A DNA stretch of 64,000 bases from Tenrec ecaudatus. Taxonomy: Eukaryota > Chordata > Mammalia > Afrosoricida > Tenrecidae. Positions 9,878 to 20,581 of this stretch are shown here, piece by piece (within the stretch, counting starts at the first letter, position 1; the number at the start of each line of letters is the position of its first letter). The stretch lies in contig NC_134546.1 of the NCBI RefSeq assembly GCF_050624435.1, positions 12,609,001 to 12,673,000 on the forward strand, in the 5' to 3' direction. The notes under the pieces are model-generated. The model was given only the letters and a program-made list of their open reading frames with translations, had not been told where the DNA came from and did no database searches. The translations under genes and the position numbers were made by a program.

Positions 9878-11206
9878 ATGCTTTAATTTGCTGACAAAGC
9901 ACTGGAAGCACCAACTCATCTATCTCAACAGATTTTTGAAGATAGGTACCTGGCCAACCGACTGGAAGACAAAATATTTATACCCATTCCAGAGAAAGGT
10001 GACCCAACATTATGCACAAATTATAGAATCAAAGCATAGATGTTATATGCAAGTAAACGTTTGCTGAAGATCATTAAACAAGGGTTGCAGCAGTGCATTC
10101 ACAAAGAGCTGCCAAAAATTCAAGCCAGACTCAGAAGAGGATATGGAACCAAGGATATCATTGCTGACATCAGATGTATCCTGGCTCAAAGCAGGGAACG
10201 CTAGGAAACTATTTGTGTTTTATTCATTATGCAAAGGCATTTGACGGTGTGGGTCATAACCAGCGATGGATGATGTTGAGATGTATAGGAATTCCAGTCA
10301 CTCCACTGCACTCATGGGGAACTGAACAGAACCACGGGACACCTCATGGTTTAAAATCGGGAAAGATGTGTATCAGGGTTGTATCCTTTTGCCATGCTTA
10401 CTCAATGTGAGTAAATAATTAAAGAAGCTGGACTGAATGAAGAAGAATGTAGCATCAGGATTGAAGTAAGGCTTATTAACAACTTTCTATTTGTGCAGAT
10501 AATTCAACCTTGCTGGCTGAAAGTGAGAAGGACTTGAACCACTTGCTGATGGGGATTAAGGATTGCTTCCCTTAGTGTGACTTTCAATTCATTGTAAAGA
10601 AGACCAAAATCCTCGCACCTGTACCCGAAGGTAACATCCTGATAAGCAGAGAAAAGATTGAAATTGTAATGGCTTTCATCTTATTTGGGTGTATAAACAA
10701 TGCCAATCAGCATTAGGAAAGAGATCAAAAGACACATTGCATTGGGTAAACTCCACACAAGCTCTCTTACAATGTTAAACAGCAAGGAGGCCACTGTGAG
10801 GACTAAGGTGGGTGTGACCCATGCCAAATATTTTATGTCACCTCATATGCATATGAAAGTCAGATATTAAATAAAGAAGACCAAAGAAGAATTGAAAATT
10901 TGAATTATGGTGCTGGGGAAGAATTAGGAAAGTACCATGGACCGCCAGAAGAACCAACAGATAGAGTATTGGAAGTGTAGCCAGAATTCTCCTTAGAAGC
11001 GAGGATGGCAAGAATTTGCCTCATGGGACATCTTATCAGGAGAAACAGTCTCTGGAAATGGACATCATGCCTGGTAAGTAGAAAGGCAGTGGAAAGATCT
11101 TTGATGAGATGGGTTGACACAGTGGTTACAACAATGGGCTCAAACACACCAACAACTGTGAGGATGGCGGCTGAGTCGGAACCAACAAGGGCACCTAACA
11201 ACTAAA
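9878..11206 (+). pseudogene. RTE/BovB-like LINE reverse transcriptase relic with 3' end
   Basis: A sense RTE fragment of 1.33 kb. Recognisable RT peptides survive in shifting frames. Near 9,977 'FIPIPEKGDPTLCTNYR' corresponds to the RTE/BovB segment before RT motif 2. Near 10,216 'CFIHYAKAFDGVGHNQRW' corresponds to RT motif A (YAKAFD). The C-terminal region reappears at 11,005-11,200 as 'MARICLMGHLIRRNSLWKW' and ends with 'ggcacctaacaactaaag', the family's 3' terminus. Stops and frameshifts (for example tag near 10,037) make it non-functional. The longest intact stretch is about 78 codons. In an intact element this protein would copy its own RNA and possibly SINEs sharing its 3' tail. Confidence 0.8.
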
Positions 11207-11394
11207 GAATGATTGTCTAGATGAAATAAATCTAATTATCCAAAATAATCTAAATAATCACAAGATCCTCTTTTTTTCCTTATTAAACTATATTGATCTC
11301 TTTTAACATTTAAAATAAAATAATATAGTTTTATTTCCAGAAATGCTGCTCGGTTCTTTCTCAATGGTAATTTTTGGAATACATGTTCTTTTAT
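11207..11394. other. AT-rich old LINE-like sequence
   Basis: AT-rich. The phrase 'tttccagaaatgctgctcgg' followed by 'ttctttctcaatgg' resembles antisense old L1/HAL1 sequence, but I cannot assign a family confidently. Confidence 0.3.
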
Positions 11395-11502
11395 TAATAT
11401 ATAAATCATTTATTGGGGGCTCATACAACTCTTATCACAACCCACCCATCCATCCATCCATCCATCCATCCATCCATCCATCCATCCATCCATCCATCCA
11501 TT
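11395..11502 (-). mobile_element. Very short L1 3' end with (CATC)n expansion
   Basis: 'aatcatttattgggggctca' and 'tacaactcttatcacaaccc' are the antisense terminal 50 bases of the young L1 UTR, followed by about 14 units of CATC/CCAT (11,446-11,502). An imperfect duplication flanks it: 'aatacatgttcttttat' (about 11,378-11,394) and 'aatacgtgttttttat' (about 11,505-11,520). This fits a severely 5'-truncated insertion whose internal CATC tract later expanded. Confidence 0.75.
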
Positions 11503-11519
11503 GAAATACGTGTTTTTTA

Positions 11520-11990
11520 TGCATTTCTTTCTATGACATTTTTAATTTGTTTAAATCTGTTCTAGGGAGCTCTTTTAGGTTCTGTACACAGGGTTTCCAA
11601 CATGTGCAGTCCCTGGGAAGGGGATTGTTGTTTCTGGTTGCTCTTACTTAAAGGAACATGATTTCTCAGGAATTGGGTCTTTTTAAATTGAAAACACATA
11701 TTTCATTGCAGTGGGATCCTGAGGGACTGGAATTGAAGGTACAGTCTTCTAAGAAGATTTGTATTTCCTTTTACAGGGAGCCAAGGGAAAAGAAATAGGG
11801 CCGCTTTAATTTAATTTCTCAGTTTGAATTTTCCTTACTAGCCAGGGTGGTATAATTTTGAACCCCGGACTATTCTTGTCTCCAACTGGAATTGCAATTG
11901 AAAGATAGACATTTCCATCATAACTTCTTGCTCTGCTATTTTGTTTTCCCCTAGCCCATTATTTTATTGAAGGACATAGTCCCTTTATAG
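11520..11990. other. Old LINE-like or unique spacer
   Basis: Moderately AT-rich. Probably continues the old antisense L1/HAL1-like region of 11,207-11,394. No frame or family can be stated with confidence. Confidence 0.3.
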
Positions 11991-12157
11991 ACTCCTTGAG
12001 AGGTGCACGTAGTTAAGCTTTTGACTACAAACTGAAAGACTGGTGGTTCAAACTTAGGCGGAGTTGTCTCAGAAGAAAGGCCTGACAACCTGTGTCACAG
12101 CTATTGAAAACCCCGTGGGGTCACCATGAGTCAAAATCAAGGTGACAGTAAGTTGTT
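11991..12157 (+). mobile_element. AfroSINE (variant with 'aggcctgacaacctg' middle)
   Basis: 'ctgaaagactggtggttcaa' carries the B-box. 'gaagaaaggcctgacaacct' is the middle and 'ggggtcaccatgagtcaaaa' the tail. The 'aaaggcctg' middle distinguishes this subfamily from the 'agatgtggctgtc' type. It also occurs at 33,045 and 63,866. Confidence 0.8.
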
Positions 12158-12169
12158 TGTTTTATTTTG

Positions 12170-12296
12170 ATACTTTTGAATTATGGTGTTGGTGAAAAAC
12201 TATGGTGTAACCAGAAGAATAGTCAAATCTGTCTTCGAACAAGTACAGGGGCCTATTCCTTAGAAGCAAAATGGTAAGACTTCATCACACATACTG
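12170..12296 (+). mobile_element. RTE fragment, sense
   Basis: 'ttgaattatggtgttggtga', 'aatctgtcttcgaacaagta' and 'ccttagaagcaaaatggtaa' are consecutive RTE phrases near the 3' end. The copy is interrupted or 3'-truncated at about 12,296, next to an L1 ORF2 fragment. Confidence 0.65.
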
Positions 12297-13785
12297 TACT
12301 GTACTCAATCATATATATAAAATTCAGTTATCTTATGATTATATCAATTGAGGCATTTGATACAATTCAACATTGATTCTTGATAAAAACATTCCATAAA
12401 ATCTTAATAAAAGGGGAATTCTTCCACATAACGCTATTATTATTATTAGTTGGGATTCATTACATGTATCATATCATTCCATGTGTCAATCACATCCAGT
12501 AGAATTGTACAATTGCTACCACAATCAGTTTCCAAACATTCTTTTTCTACATGGTCTCCCTTTTATACCTTCTCCCACTGTACCCATCCTCCCCATGAAC
12601 TCCTTAGATAATTAACTCCTTACATAGCATAATTAAGGCCATGTCTGCAAAACCAATGGACAACATTTCACTCAGAGGAAAGAAACTGAAAGCGCTCCTT
12701 TTCTGAATGGGTTGCCTCTTATTTGATATTTTCAGAAGTTTTGTCCAAGGTACTAGGGATCAAAAACAGAGCAAAACCATAACATTGCCAAAGAAGAAGC
12801 AAAACCTTTTATTTGCGATGGCATGATCTTATATATAGAAAACCTCCAAGACTCACTTTTTAAAAATTGCTCAAGCCAATTGGAAAATTTGGCAATATAG
12901 ATTATAAAGTCAACATCAAAAAGTTAATAGGATTCTTGTATATTAAAGAAGAGTACTCTGTAAAGGAAATTACAAGACAAATACCCTTTACAATAACCTT
13001 TACCCAAAAGTTAAAATAGGAATAAATCTATCCAGAGAAACCAGAGGTATATAAAGAAAACTATAAAAAACTTTTACAAGACACCAAAAAAACACACAAA
13101 TGGAGGGATGTCTCCTGCTCGTGGATTGGAAGATTTAATATTGTGAAAATGTCAATATTTCCAAAAACACTATAAATTCAATACAATTCTTATCCAAATC
13201 TGAGTACAATTTTTCAAAGAAATGGGGAAACAAATCGAGTGCATATGGAAAGGAAAGAAACACAGGACTAACAATAACTACAGAAATAGGGTGATGAAAA
13301 TTTTGCAAACAAATTGCTGTTGGCTTTATGACATCATGACTGTGGTTGACATCGTTGCACTGAAAATGGCTGAAATGGCAAATTTTATGTGGTATATATT
13401 TTACCGCAACTTTTTAAAAGAAGGGAAAACAAAAATTAAGTAGGGAGCTCGATTTCAAAACCTATTATACAGCTGTGGTAATCAAAACAGCTTGTCCTGG
13501 TAGGACAATAGATATATAGCCCAATGGATCTGAATAGAGAACTCAGAAATAAACCAAGCCCATACAGACGCCTGCTTTTTAAGAAAGGACTAAAACATAC
13601 TAAAAAGTGGAAGAGATATTTTCTGATGAATGATGCTGGAAAAATTGGATCTTCACCAGCAAAAAAAGGGAACAGTTCCCATAACTCATACCATATGCAA
13701 AATAAAATCAGGATGGATTAAAGACTTAAATGGGAACCCCAGAACTATAATGATCAGCAGTGAAAAATAGGGACAGACATGAGGC
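12297..13785 (+). pseudogene. Old L1 ORF2 relic, sense, broken by an L1 3' insertion
   Basis: 'ttgaggcatttgatacaatt' plus 'caacattgattcttgataaa' corresponds to the L1 RT segment around AFDxIQ. After the insert, 'gatggcatgatcttatatat' plus 'agaaaacctcc' corresponds to the catalytic motif neighbourhood (normally FADDMILYIENP), with the aspartates lost. 'gctcgtggattggaagattt' plus 'aatattgtgaaaatgtcaat' corresponds to the later SWIGRLNIVKMS segment. Stops and frameshifts occur throughout. The longest surviving frames are about 65-73 codons. Confidence 0.75.
12440..12625 (-). mobile_element. Diverged L1 3' end inserted in L1 ORF2, antisense
   Basis: 'agttgggattcattacatgt', 'tccatgtgtcaatcacatcc' and 'catcctccccatgaactcct' follow the order of the antisense L1 3' end but are more diverged than the other copies, so it is an older member. 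It separates two consecutive ORF2 segments. Confidence 0.55.
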
Positions 13786-13789
13786 CCTT

Positions 13790-14125
13790 ATTGTTTTGTT
13801 ACATGCCTTCAAGTCAGTTCCAGCTCATAGCAACCCTATGTGCAACAGAATGACACTGCAAGGTCTTGCACCATCTTCACAATTCTTGTGTTTGAGCCAC
13901 GGTTTCAGGCCTTCTTGTTGATGGCCTTCCTATTTTTCACTAACATGATATGTTTTTCTGATAACATGTCTTAACTATGTGAAATGAAGGCTCACCATCC
14001 TTGCCTCTAACGACCATTCTGGCTATACTTCTTCCAAGGCAGATGTTTGTAATGTCAATAATATATTCTATATTCTTGACCAGAACCATAATACAAAACT
14101 GACTTCAGTGCTTTTGTAGTACTGG
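13790..14125 (-). mobile_element. RTE 3' end, antisense
   Basis: 'gccttcaagtcagttccagc', 'tcatagcaaccctatgtgca', 'acatgtcttaactatgtg', 'cttcttccaaggcagatg' and 'ctatattcttgaccagaacc' are the ordered antisense RTE phrases seen in the copy at 711-1,772. It begins right after the L1 ORF2 relic. Confidence 0.7.
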
Positions 14126-14372
14126 GCTAGTTTCAAATAGATTAAATTAAAAAAATACTAGCCAATGAAAAACTAGCCTTTTGAATCACAATTGAATGTT
14201 GTCTAACATAGAACCGAAGACCGACTCTTTAAGCCAGAAAACACAACCTAATGGCCACAATCATGGATAAAACACACTAATAAATCAGTATGAAGACCCA
14301 GGGCTGAGCAATGTTTCATTCTGCTCGATCACAGTTCGCCATGAGTCAGAGTCAACCTGATAGCAACAAAAA
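14126..14372 (+). mobile_element. Unassigned sequence ending in an RTE/AfroSINE-type tail
   Basis: The last 75 bases ('agggctgagcaatgtttcat', 'cgccatgagtcagagtcaac', 'ctgatagcaac') match the shared RTE/AfroSINE 3' tail in sense orientation. The upstream part is not recognised. Confidence 0.45.
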
Positions 14373-14619
14373 ACAACCTCAAAGCCCCTTTGAGAGTCTA
14401 GTTCTCTGTGAAAGCCTTGTGATCATTTCCACATCTTGTGTGCGCCTGATCTCGTCTGCTGCTGTTTCCCCATGAGACCACTAATCCCCAGAGTTTAGAC
14501 TCCTAAGAGCATTTGCCCCAGGCAAGCCCGGCTTCCCCATTAGTTCATCACTATGCTTGTAGTCCACTAGTCATCTTTTCACCCATGCGGATTTACCTTT
14601 TGTTCAAGCAATTTCATGC

Positions 14620-15340
14620 TGTGCATTAAAAAACCTGCTGCAATCGATTCTGTGGTCAGCGTTCTGCAGCAGGATCGCCAGAGTAGCTACCCAGCTGTAC
14701 TGCTGGGAGCCAAATCCCCTACCTCGATGACCTCATCTCCCTCAATGCTTTCTCTTTCAGTCACACTGACCTTCTTTCTATCTCTCACACGCAGAGCACT
14801 CGCCGCTTTCACACAGCCTTTACACACCTATGCTTTCCTGAAAGGGCCCATCTAGTTTGTGTGGCTGAAGCGTGGCTGCATTTCAGGTGTCAGTTCTAGT
14901 TTCTCATCCTGGGTTCTGCTCTGATCACTCGTGAGTTCTTTCATTCACATGACCTTGACGAATCTTCCTCATAAACTTCCCTGGAGCTAAAATTGTTTTG
15001 CCTCCTGGTTTATTTATGTTTTCTCCTCTAGAATGTAAACTGATTGAAGGCAGGGATGTGGCCCAGGAAAAGTGGCTGATACACATAAACCCACTGTGAT
15101 GGGTTCAATTCCAACTCATGGAGACCCTATAAAGTACAGAGTAGAATTCCTCCTAAGCATTTTCTAGGTGGTTCATCTTCACGAGAGCAGACAAACTCAT
15201 CTTTCTCCCATGGAGCAGTCTGGGGCTTTGAACCACAGACCTTGAGTTAGCAGCCCAATGTTTAGCCCAAGAGGGCTCCTATCAGGTACAAAGAGGCACT
15301 CAAATAAGTAAATGGTTTGTTGACTGATAGGATAATTAAC
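14620..15340 (+). mobile_element. L2 LINE 3' region interrupted by an AfroSINE
   Basis: 'ctcctctagaatgtaaactg' plus 'attgaaggcaggga' is the characteristic L2 3' phrase (usually 'agactgtaagctccttgagggcaggga'). After the SINE, 'gtacaaagaggcactcaaat' plus 'aagtaaatggtttgttgact' corresponds to the L2 terminus ('agtaggcgctcaataaatgtttgttga'). The region from about 14,380 to 14,620 may be further L2 but is too diverged to say. Confidence 0.65.
15087..15283 (-). mobile_element. AfroSINE, antisense, inside an L2
   Basis: Tail complement 'caattccaactcatggagac', middle 'catctttctcccatggagca', B-box complement 'ggctttgaaccacagacctt', and head complement ending 'gagggctcc'. It splits an L2 3' end. Confidence 0.85.
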
Positions 15341-16082
15341 CTCCCTATCTCCTGCTGAGAAACCTACAAAGTATTGCTTTTAAACTGGAAAACAGGGCCT
15401 TTTACATGGTCCGTAGAGCCCACCCACTGTAGCATGGTAAGCAGGGAAGGGTCATTCTGTGTATTCTAAGGTGCAAACACCCAACTTTTGTGTTGTAAGC
15501 GTAAAATACATCATTGTGTAACCACACTCACAGCCCCTGAGATCATTAAACAAAGAAGAATTATGTCCCCGAGGGAAGCCTTTGGGAGGGGACTCAATGG
15601 AATACCCCATTTCTTTCACTCATAACTCAGTGCCATCCAACAGCCTTATGGAAATTCCACACCTCTGACTACAGGAGAATCTTCCAATTTTTTTTCCCAA
15701 GGCCCAAAACACTGGAAAGGAAGTCTTCCTGGCTTCAGGCAAGTGGTTCACTTATTTATAGAAGTCTCTTTGAAAACGAGACGTTTGATCTATGATTATG
15801 AATGAATAAATGATTATCCTTTCACCGAAAGTGCAAAATATGTGTTCATGTGCAATCTGACACCAAATGATGTTGATGATCAAAAGGCTAAATGTAAGCA
15901 TCCTAGGAATTTGAGTCAGGATAGCTGCGTGATTCCACATATTACACAGAGGTGGTATTAAAAATATTCAGCAACCACCAAGGCTTGAGCACAGGGCCAA
16001 GCAGAGGCGGGAAGCCACCTGCAGTAGCAAGCCAGGTTGGTGGGAGGCACCAGTGCACTTGGGACAGCAGGTATTCAACAAT
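15341..16082. other. Unique spacer
   Basis: No recognised interspersed repeat. No credible exon. Confidence 0.4.
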
Positions 16083-16161
16083 GTATTGGAACACAGTTCA
16101 CTATTTTACAGAATAGGGTCGCTATGCATCAGAATCGACACAATGAGGGTGAGAGTTGGGT
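16083..16161 (+). mobile_element. AfroSINE tail fragment
   Basis: Only the 3' tail remains: 'acagttcactattttacaga', 'atagggtcgctatgcatcag' and 'aatcgacacaatg'. The head is absent. Confidence 0.65.
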
Positions 16162-16184
16162 AGATATTGACACACATTTGATGT

Positions 16185-16470
16185 GTGTTGGTGAAGAATT
16201 TTAATTGTTTCATGGACAAATCACTCTTAGGATAAAACCAACCATTATTCCCCTTAGACGTGAGAGTGGCAAAGATTCTGCTTCTTACCATGGACCCTTC
16301 ATGACCCCTGAAAGCACTGAAGACAGCACTAGAAAAGGATGTCACCGCTGGTAAAAGCAGGGCATCGGGGGAAAGGAGGAAAACGCACAATAAGATGGAG
16401 CAACACAACCGTCATGTCAGGGATCTTGAAGATGACACAGAACCAGACTACCCTTTGTTCTGTTACACAT
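16185..16470 (+). mobile_element. RTE fragment, sense
   Basis: 'gttggtgaagaattttaatt', 'gtttcatggacaaatcactc' and 'ccccttagacgtgagagtgg' parallel sense RTE near its 3' end. Sequence beyond 16,330 is more diverged. The 100-codon antisense frame here is a shadow. Confidence 0.55.
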
Positions 16471-16600
16471 TGAGGTGCCAAGCCCTGGAGCCTATGCGAT
16501 AGTGACTGACAAGAGCAGCAGCATGCAGGTTTGGGCCAAATATAAAGCTGGATCTTATGCAATCATGGTTGGTCTGAGTTTTCAGGAATGTTAGAAATTA

Positions 16601-16787
16601 TGGTCTAATAGTTATGCCTTGGGATGCTAACCACAAGGCCAGCAGATCAAAACCACCAGCCACTTTTTAGGAGAAAGGTGAGGCTTTCTACTCTCCTCAA
16701 GTGTTAGTTTTAGAAACCACATGGGCTGTTCTACTCTGTGCTATAGGTTTGCCATGAGCTGTAATGGATTTACTGGAATGAGTTTAT
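16601..16787 (+). mobile_element. AfroSINE
   Basis: 'gatgctaaccacaaggccag', 'cagatcaaaaccaccagcca', 'ggagaaaggtgaggctttct', 'ctactctgtgctataggttt' and 'gccatgagctgtaatggatt' give head to tail in order. Confidence 0.85.
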
Positions 16788-17640
16788 TGGTTGGTTTGTT
16801 TTTCAGAAATGATTTAATCCTGAAGCTTTCACACACACATATACTCTTAGACTGGGGTGGTCAGTTTGGGTTTAACCTTCTCCTTCTTGAAGTCTTTTAC
16901 CCAAACTGTTTCCTACATTGCTATAAGGGTCACTCGCATTGTTCTGCACTCTTGACCGTCTTTGATCGGGTTTTCTCTGACATGATGAAAAGATCTGACT
17001 TTGGAAGTCTAATGACTTTTAAGTTAGAGAAGACAATGAGGCAGTTCCTAGCAAGTACTGGTAGCATTCAGTAGTTGCTCAAAACTGTTGACTCCGAGGG
17101 TACAATGGAAAAAGGTACCCAAGAGGAGATGAAAGAAGGTACTCTTAAAAATTCTTGACCTTAGATTATCAAACTCAGTACTCAGTGTGACCCCAAATCC
17201 AGTCAACCTTTCCGTTGGAAGCAGAAGCTCTTGTACTGCACACATCTGATCCAGATATCAAGTCTCAATGCCTGTCTTGGGGACGCTCTAGAGAACTTCC
17301 CCAAAACACCTTTCAGAATTCTAAGTACAGTTTCCCCAAATTTGGGGGCAACCTGGGGAAGTCTTTTACAGCCATAACAGTGGCCATGCCTGGTGTTTCC
17401 TGGTAGAAATGTGTTCCATGGGGTCTTATGGCTCGAACTTTCTAGAGAATGTCACCAGGATTTTCTTTCGCAGCAACTCTGGGTGAGTTGGAATAAGCAA
17501 CCATCCAATTCGTTGCTAAGCGTGTAACCACGTGTACTACTAAGGGACCTTTAACCAACCACATCAAGGGGAAGTAGAACGATGTTTCTTATCATTTTAT
17601 AGGGCGGTCAATGACAAAATAATAAAGTAACTTAATCCAT
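16788..17640. other. Unique spacer
   Basis: Nothing recognisable. A 117-codon frame (16,721-17,074) begins inside the AfroSINE and has no family resemblance. Confidence 0.4.
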
Positions 17641-18110
17641 CATCTCGTGAAAACCCTGTCAGTTGAAAAAGAGAGAGGGTAAATTTAGCATTTTGCAGCT
17701 GGTAAGGAACAATTAACAGGAACACTGCGTTTGCAGAAAGACAAACAGCACTTGAAGTTTGGGAGGAGGTATGCTAAGAAAACGGCAGGAAAGAAAAACT
17801 GTTTCACAAATGAGATTTCTTTAGCTTCCAGAAATAGAGAAAGTAGTTTACATACTCCTGCACATCTGTGAAGACTTGCAAAATACGCGTTGCCTAGTTC
17901 TTAGGTTGTACTGTTTACGCTATTGGTATGCAGGAGACTGAAGCCGTATTAATATTTATGCTGCTAACCAACTCCTCGCATGCCAGCAGCTGCTCATACT
18001 GGGGGATCAGAACAAGCGCTGGCATTTCAAAGAGTCATCGAAAATCCAGTCAGCAGGGACAGGGGCTTTTAATTGCGATTCTCAGGGGTGGGGCACCTCT
18101 TTTCTAACTT
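17640..18110. promoter_or_regulatory. Candidate conserved noncoding/regulatory block
   Basis: Repeat-free sequence with retained CpGs and clustered motif-like words: 'tgctgctaaccaactcctcg', 'gccagcagctgctcatactg' (an E-box CAGCTG), 'ggcttttaattgcgattctc' (a TAATTG homeodomain-like core) and 'gtattaatatttatgctg'. Recognition is by texture only. Conservation is not tested. Confidence 0.3.
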
Positions 18111-18144
18111 CAGTGGAAAATGTTCCCCCCCTTTTCTTTCCCAG

Positions 18145-18267
18145 GTCATGCCTGTCCAGGGGGCGGCCCACACTCTGAAAAGGAGCCCTCCCTGCCTACC
18201 TGAAGCGTCAGAATCCTGCATCTGACTGAGTTCAAGCACTCAGATCCAACTCGGCGGCCAGATGACA
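18145..18267 (+). other. Candidate noncoding exon (splice-flanked 123-bp segment)
   Basis: The segment is preceded by a long pyrimidine tract ending in 'cttttctttcccag' (AG at 18,143-18,144). It is followed by a good donor, 'gatgaca' then 'gtaagaaag' (GT at 18,268). It is CpG-containing and repeat-free. All three forward frames contain a stop within it, so it could only be a noncoding or UTR exon. No neighbouring exon is identified, and chance juxtaposition of splice-like sites is common. Confidence 0.2.
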
Positions 18268-19034
18268 GTAAGAAAGTTCCACACAAGCCAAGAACCTCCT
18301 CCCTCCCTCCATTCTCCCCACGTGTTGTTTCAGTTATTGTCCAGGCTCTCCCTCAAGGTCTTGAATACTGCCCTGTGATTTCGACATGTTTATGCGTTTC
18401 TTCCCTCCCCTTAGGAGGGCTTGATTGAGGCCCCTGGTCAGTTCCTGGGGCACTGTCCTCTGTCAGTTCTTGCTCAGTGGAGGGCGCTTTGTGCCACATC
18501 TTGCCAGCCGATCATCAAATCCTTTCTCTTGACCTGGAATGTCCCCCATCACTCAGCCTCTGGAGATGAGGCCGCCTCCCAGGACTCCCTCGCTGTGCCC
18601 ATGCGGCTGGCCGTGGAACTCTGTGAGGGTGGGAGGACGCAGCGACTAGGCCACCCCTCTGTCAACAGAGGGGCCTCAGAGCTCCCCTCTGCCATTTCTT
18701 ACCATGTAGTAAGAGACACCCCCACCCTGCCCCGTTCCCCTCAGAAAATACGTTTTCCTTGAGAAAGAAAATGTGCAGAACCACTTACTGAATTTACCAG
18801 TTCATTTCCCTTTTGATCCGACAGTTATCTATAACTGTACAATGAGCCCTGCATTACCTCTTCATAAAGAACTGTGTGTGCCGCGAAGGGTAGTCTTGGG
18901 GTGTAAATAAATTGCTGAGAAGCTCACTGCGCCGTGACCGAGCTGTCTCAGCTTAATACTCACCAGTCAGGTGCTGCGTTTCAGGCCTGGGGGCCAAGTA
19001 CAGCCTTGATTTTATGACCCGAATTCCATTTGTA
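18268..19034. other. Unique spacer
   Basis: No repeat recognised. The 113-codon frame at 18,421-18,762 lacks homology that I can see and has no splice support. Confidence 0.4.
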
Positions 19035-19212
19035 TTTCGTTTGCTACCGCGTTCATTCCGACTCAGGATGTCAGAGCAGGACAGGGCGCCACAGTTGTCA
19101 GTGGCTGATTTGGGGGAAGTCGATCACCAGGCCTCTCTTCTGAGGGGACCTATGAAATGCCCACCTGCTTTGGGTTAGCCCCGGAGCACGTAAAGCCTGT
19201 GCACCACACAGG
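19035..19212 (-). mobile_element. AfroSINE, antisense (diverged)
   Basis: 'tttgctaccgcgttcattcc', 'gactcaggatgtcagagcag', 'gaagtcgatcaccaggcctc' plus 'tcttctgagg', and 'gggttagccccggagcacgt' give tail to head in reverse. The middle is the 'aggcctttcttc' subtype. Confidence 0.7.
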
Positions 19213-19310
19213 ACAGGCGTGGCCAGACTCTGGAGAGGTGGACAACTGCACAGAGTGCCACCACACGGCACAATTGTGTTCCCTGTGATACTCTGCTAGT
19301 GTTTATGTGT

Positions 19311-19332
19311 GGGGGGGGGGGTGAGGGGGGGG
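19311..19332 (+). repeat. G-homopolymer pair
   Basis: Eleven G (19,311-19,321) then 'tga' then eight G (19,325-19,332), preceded by 'tttatgtgt'. A possible G-quadruplex site and a likely assembly or sequencing trouble spot. Confidence 0.9.
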
Positions 19333-19440
19333 AGATCATTGAAAACTGATTGAGAGTAAGAGCAAAACACCTGGGAGTTTCCCTGGCCTGTTCTTCCCTC
19401 TACTACTCTCTTGTTTCTTCGCCCTTTATTCACTTGAGAA

Positions 19441-19623
19441 GCCCTGGGGGCACAGTGATGACCAGCTGGTCCGCTGTTTGAAACTCCCAGCTGCTCCTGA
19501 GAAGAAAGTGGAGGCTTTCCACTGCAGCCAATGTCTACACTCTCAGGAATTCACAGGGGGCTGTGCTTCATTGTTCTATAGGGTCACTGTGAGTTACAAT
19601 CCATTTGACGGCAGTTAGTTTGG
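19441..19623 (+). mobile_element. AfroSINE
   Basis: 'gccctgggggcacagtgatg', 'gtttgaaactcccagctgct', 'gagaagaaagtggaggcttt' and 'ctatagggtcactgtgagtt' run in AfroSINE order. Confidence 0.85.
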
Positions 19624-20263
19624 TTGTTTTAATGTTGATGTTACCTCGGATCTCACCTTCTCCCTCTGTTCAGAATGGCAAGCTCCGGGGCAAGAAGGGA
19701 GGCGGGGAAGCAAGGTGGAAGGGCTGTTTGGCTGGCCTCACATTCCACAGGGTAGAGGTGGGAACTGTCTGACCCGTGGGTCAGATAAGACCCAGGAAAA
19801 CATCCATACCAGCTAACATCACATGCCTCACCAAGGAGAACCAGTTCGAGCCAGCACCTTAGGAATGAGTTAATCAAATGCTTGGCCAACGGTAGCGGGC
19901 TAATATTTTAAGTGGACAAATTTGTGTGGCCTGTGAATGGTGTGATGCATATCCAAATTGGCCTTTGAAGGCTCTCCATCCCTGCCATAGGGTCTTACAC
20001 AGTCCTCCAGATGGTGTCCAACGAGGCTGTCCAGAAACCACAGTGACACACTGCAAGTTCTGGAAGAGGTCTGGCTCTCCCACCTTGTCCAAAGTGCACT
20101 GCACATTGATTTATTTTCTTTAATTAATAATTCCCTTGTTTGATTTTTCAATTATATACATGGGAAATAGATCCAATTTTTGGTCATCTAATTTTGGCCT
20201 CTCTTTTACTTAATTTCTCCCCAGACCACATAGACAGCCCCTCTTATAAAATAAAAAACTAAG
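19624..20263. other. Unique spacer
   Basis: No recognised element. Overlapping 65-83 codon frames on both strands around 19,900-20,150 are treated as chance. Confidence 0.4.
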
Positions 20264-20277
20264 AAAAGAAAGGAAGA

Positions 20278-20581
20278 ACAAAGGGACAGACAACAGAAAA
20301 GTGGGTGAAGGAAGACACCAGACAGTGTAAGACATGACAAAATAATAGTAATTTAGTAATTATCAAGGGTTCACGAGAGAGGGGGAAATGGGAAGGGAGG
20401 GGGAGAAATGAGGAGCTGATATCAAGTGCTCAAGTAGAAAGCAAATATTTTAAGAATGATGATGGTAACCAATGTACAAATGTGCTTGACACAATGGATG
20501 TATGTATAGATTGTGATAAGAGTTGTACGAGCCCCCAATAAAATGATTTAAAAAACCAACCAAACAAACAAACAAAAAACT
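20278..20581 (+). mobile_element. L1 3' end insertion with 14-bp target site duplication
   Basis: Young L1 UTR in sense: 'ggtgaaggaagacaccagac', 'agtgctcaagtagaaagcaa', 'tgtgcttgacacaatggatg', 'cccccaataaaatgattt', then an A/C-rich tail. AAAAGAAAGGAAGA at 20,264-20,277 recurs exactly at 20,582-20,595. Upstream and downstream similarity extends further with a 3-nt difference. This is one of the two clearest insertion boundaries in the window. Confidence 0.9.
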
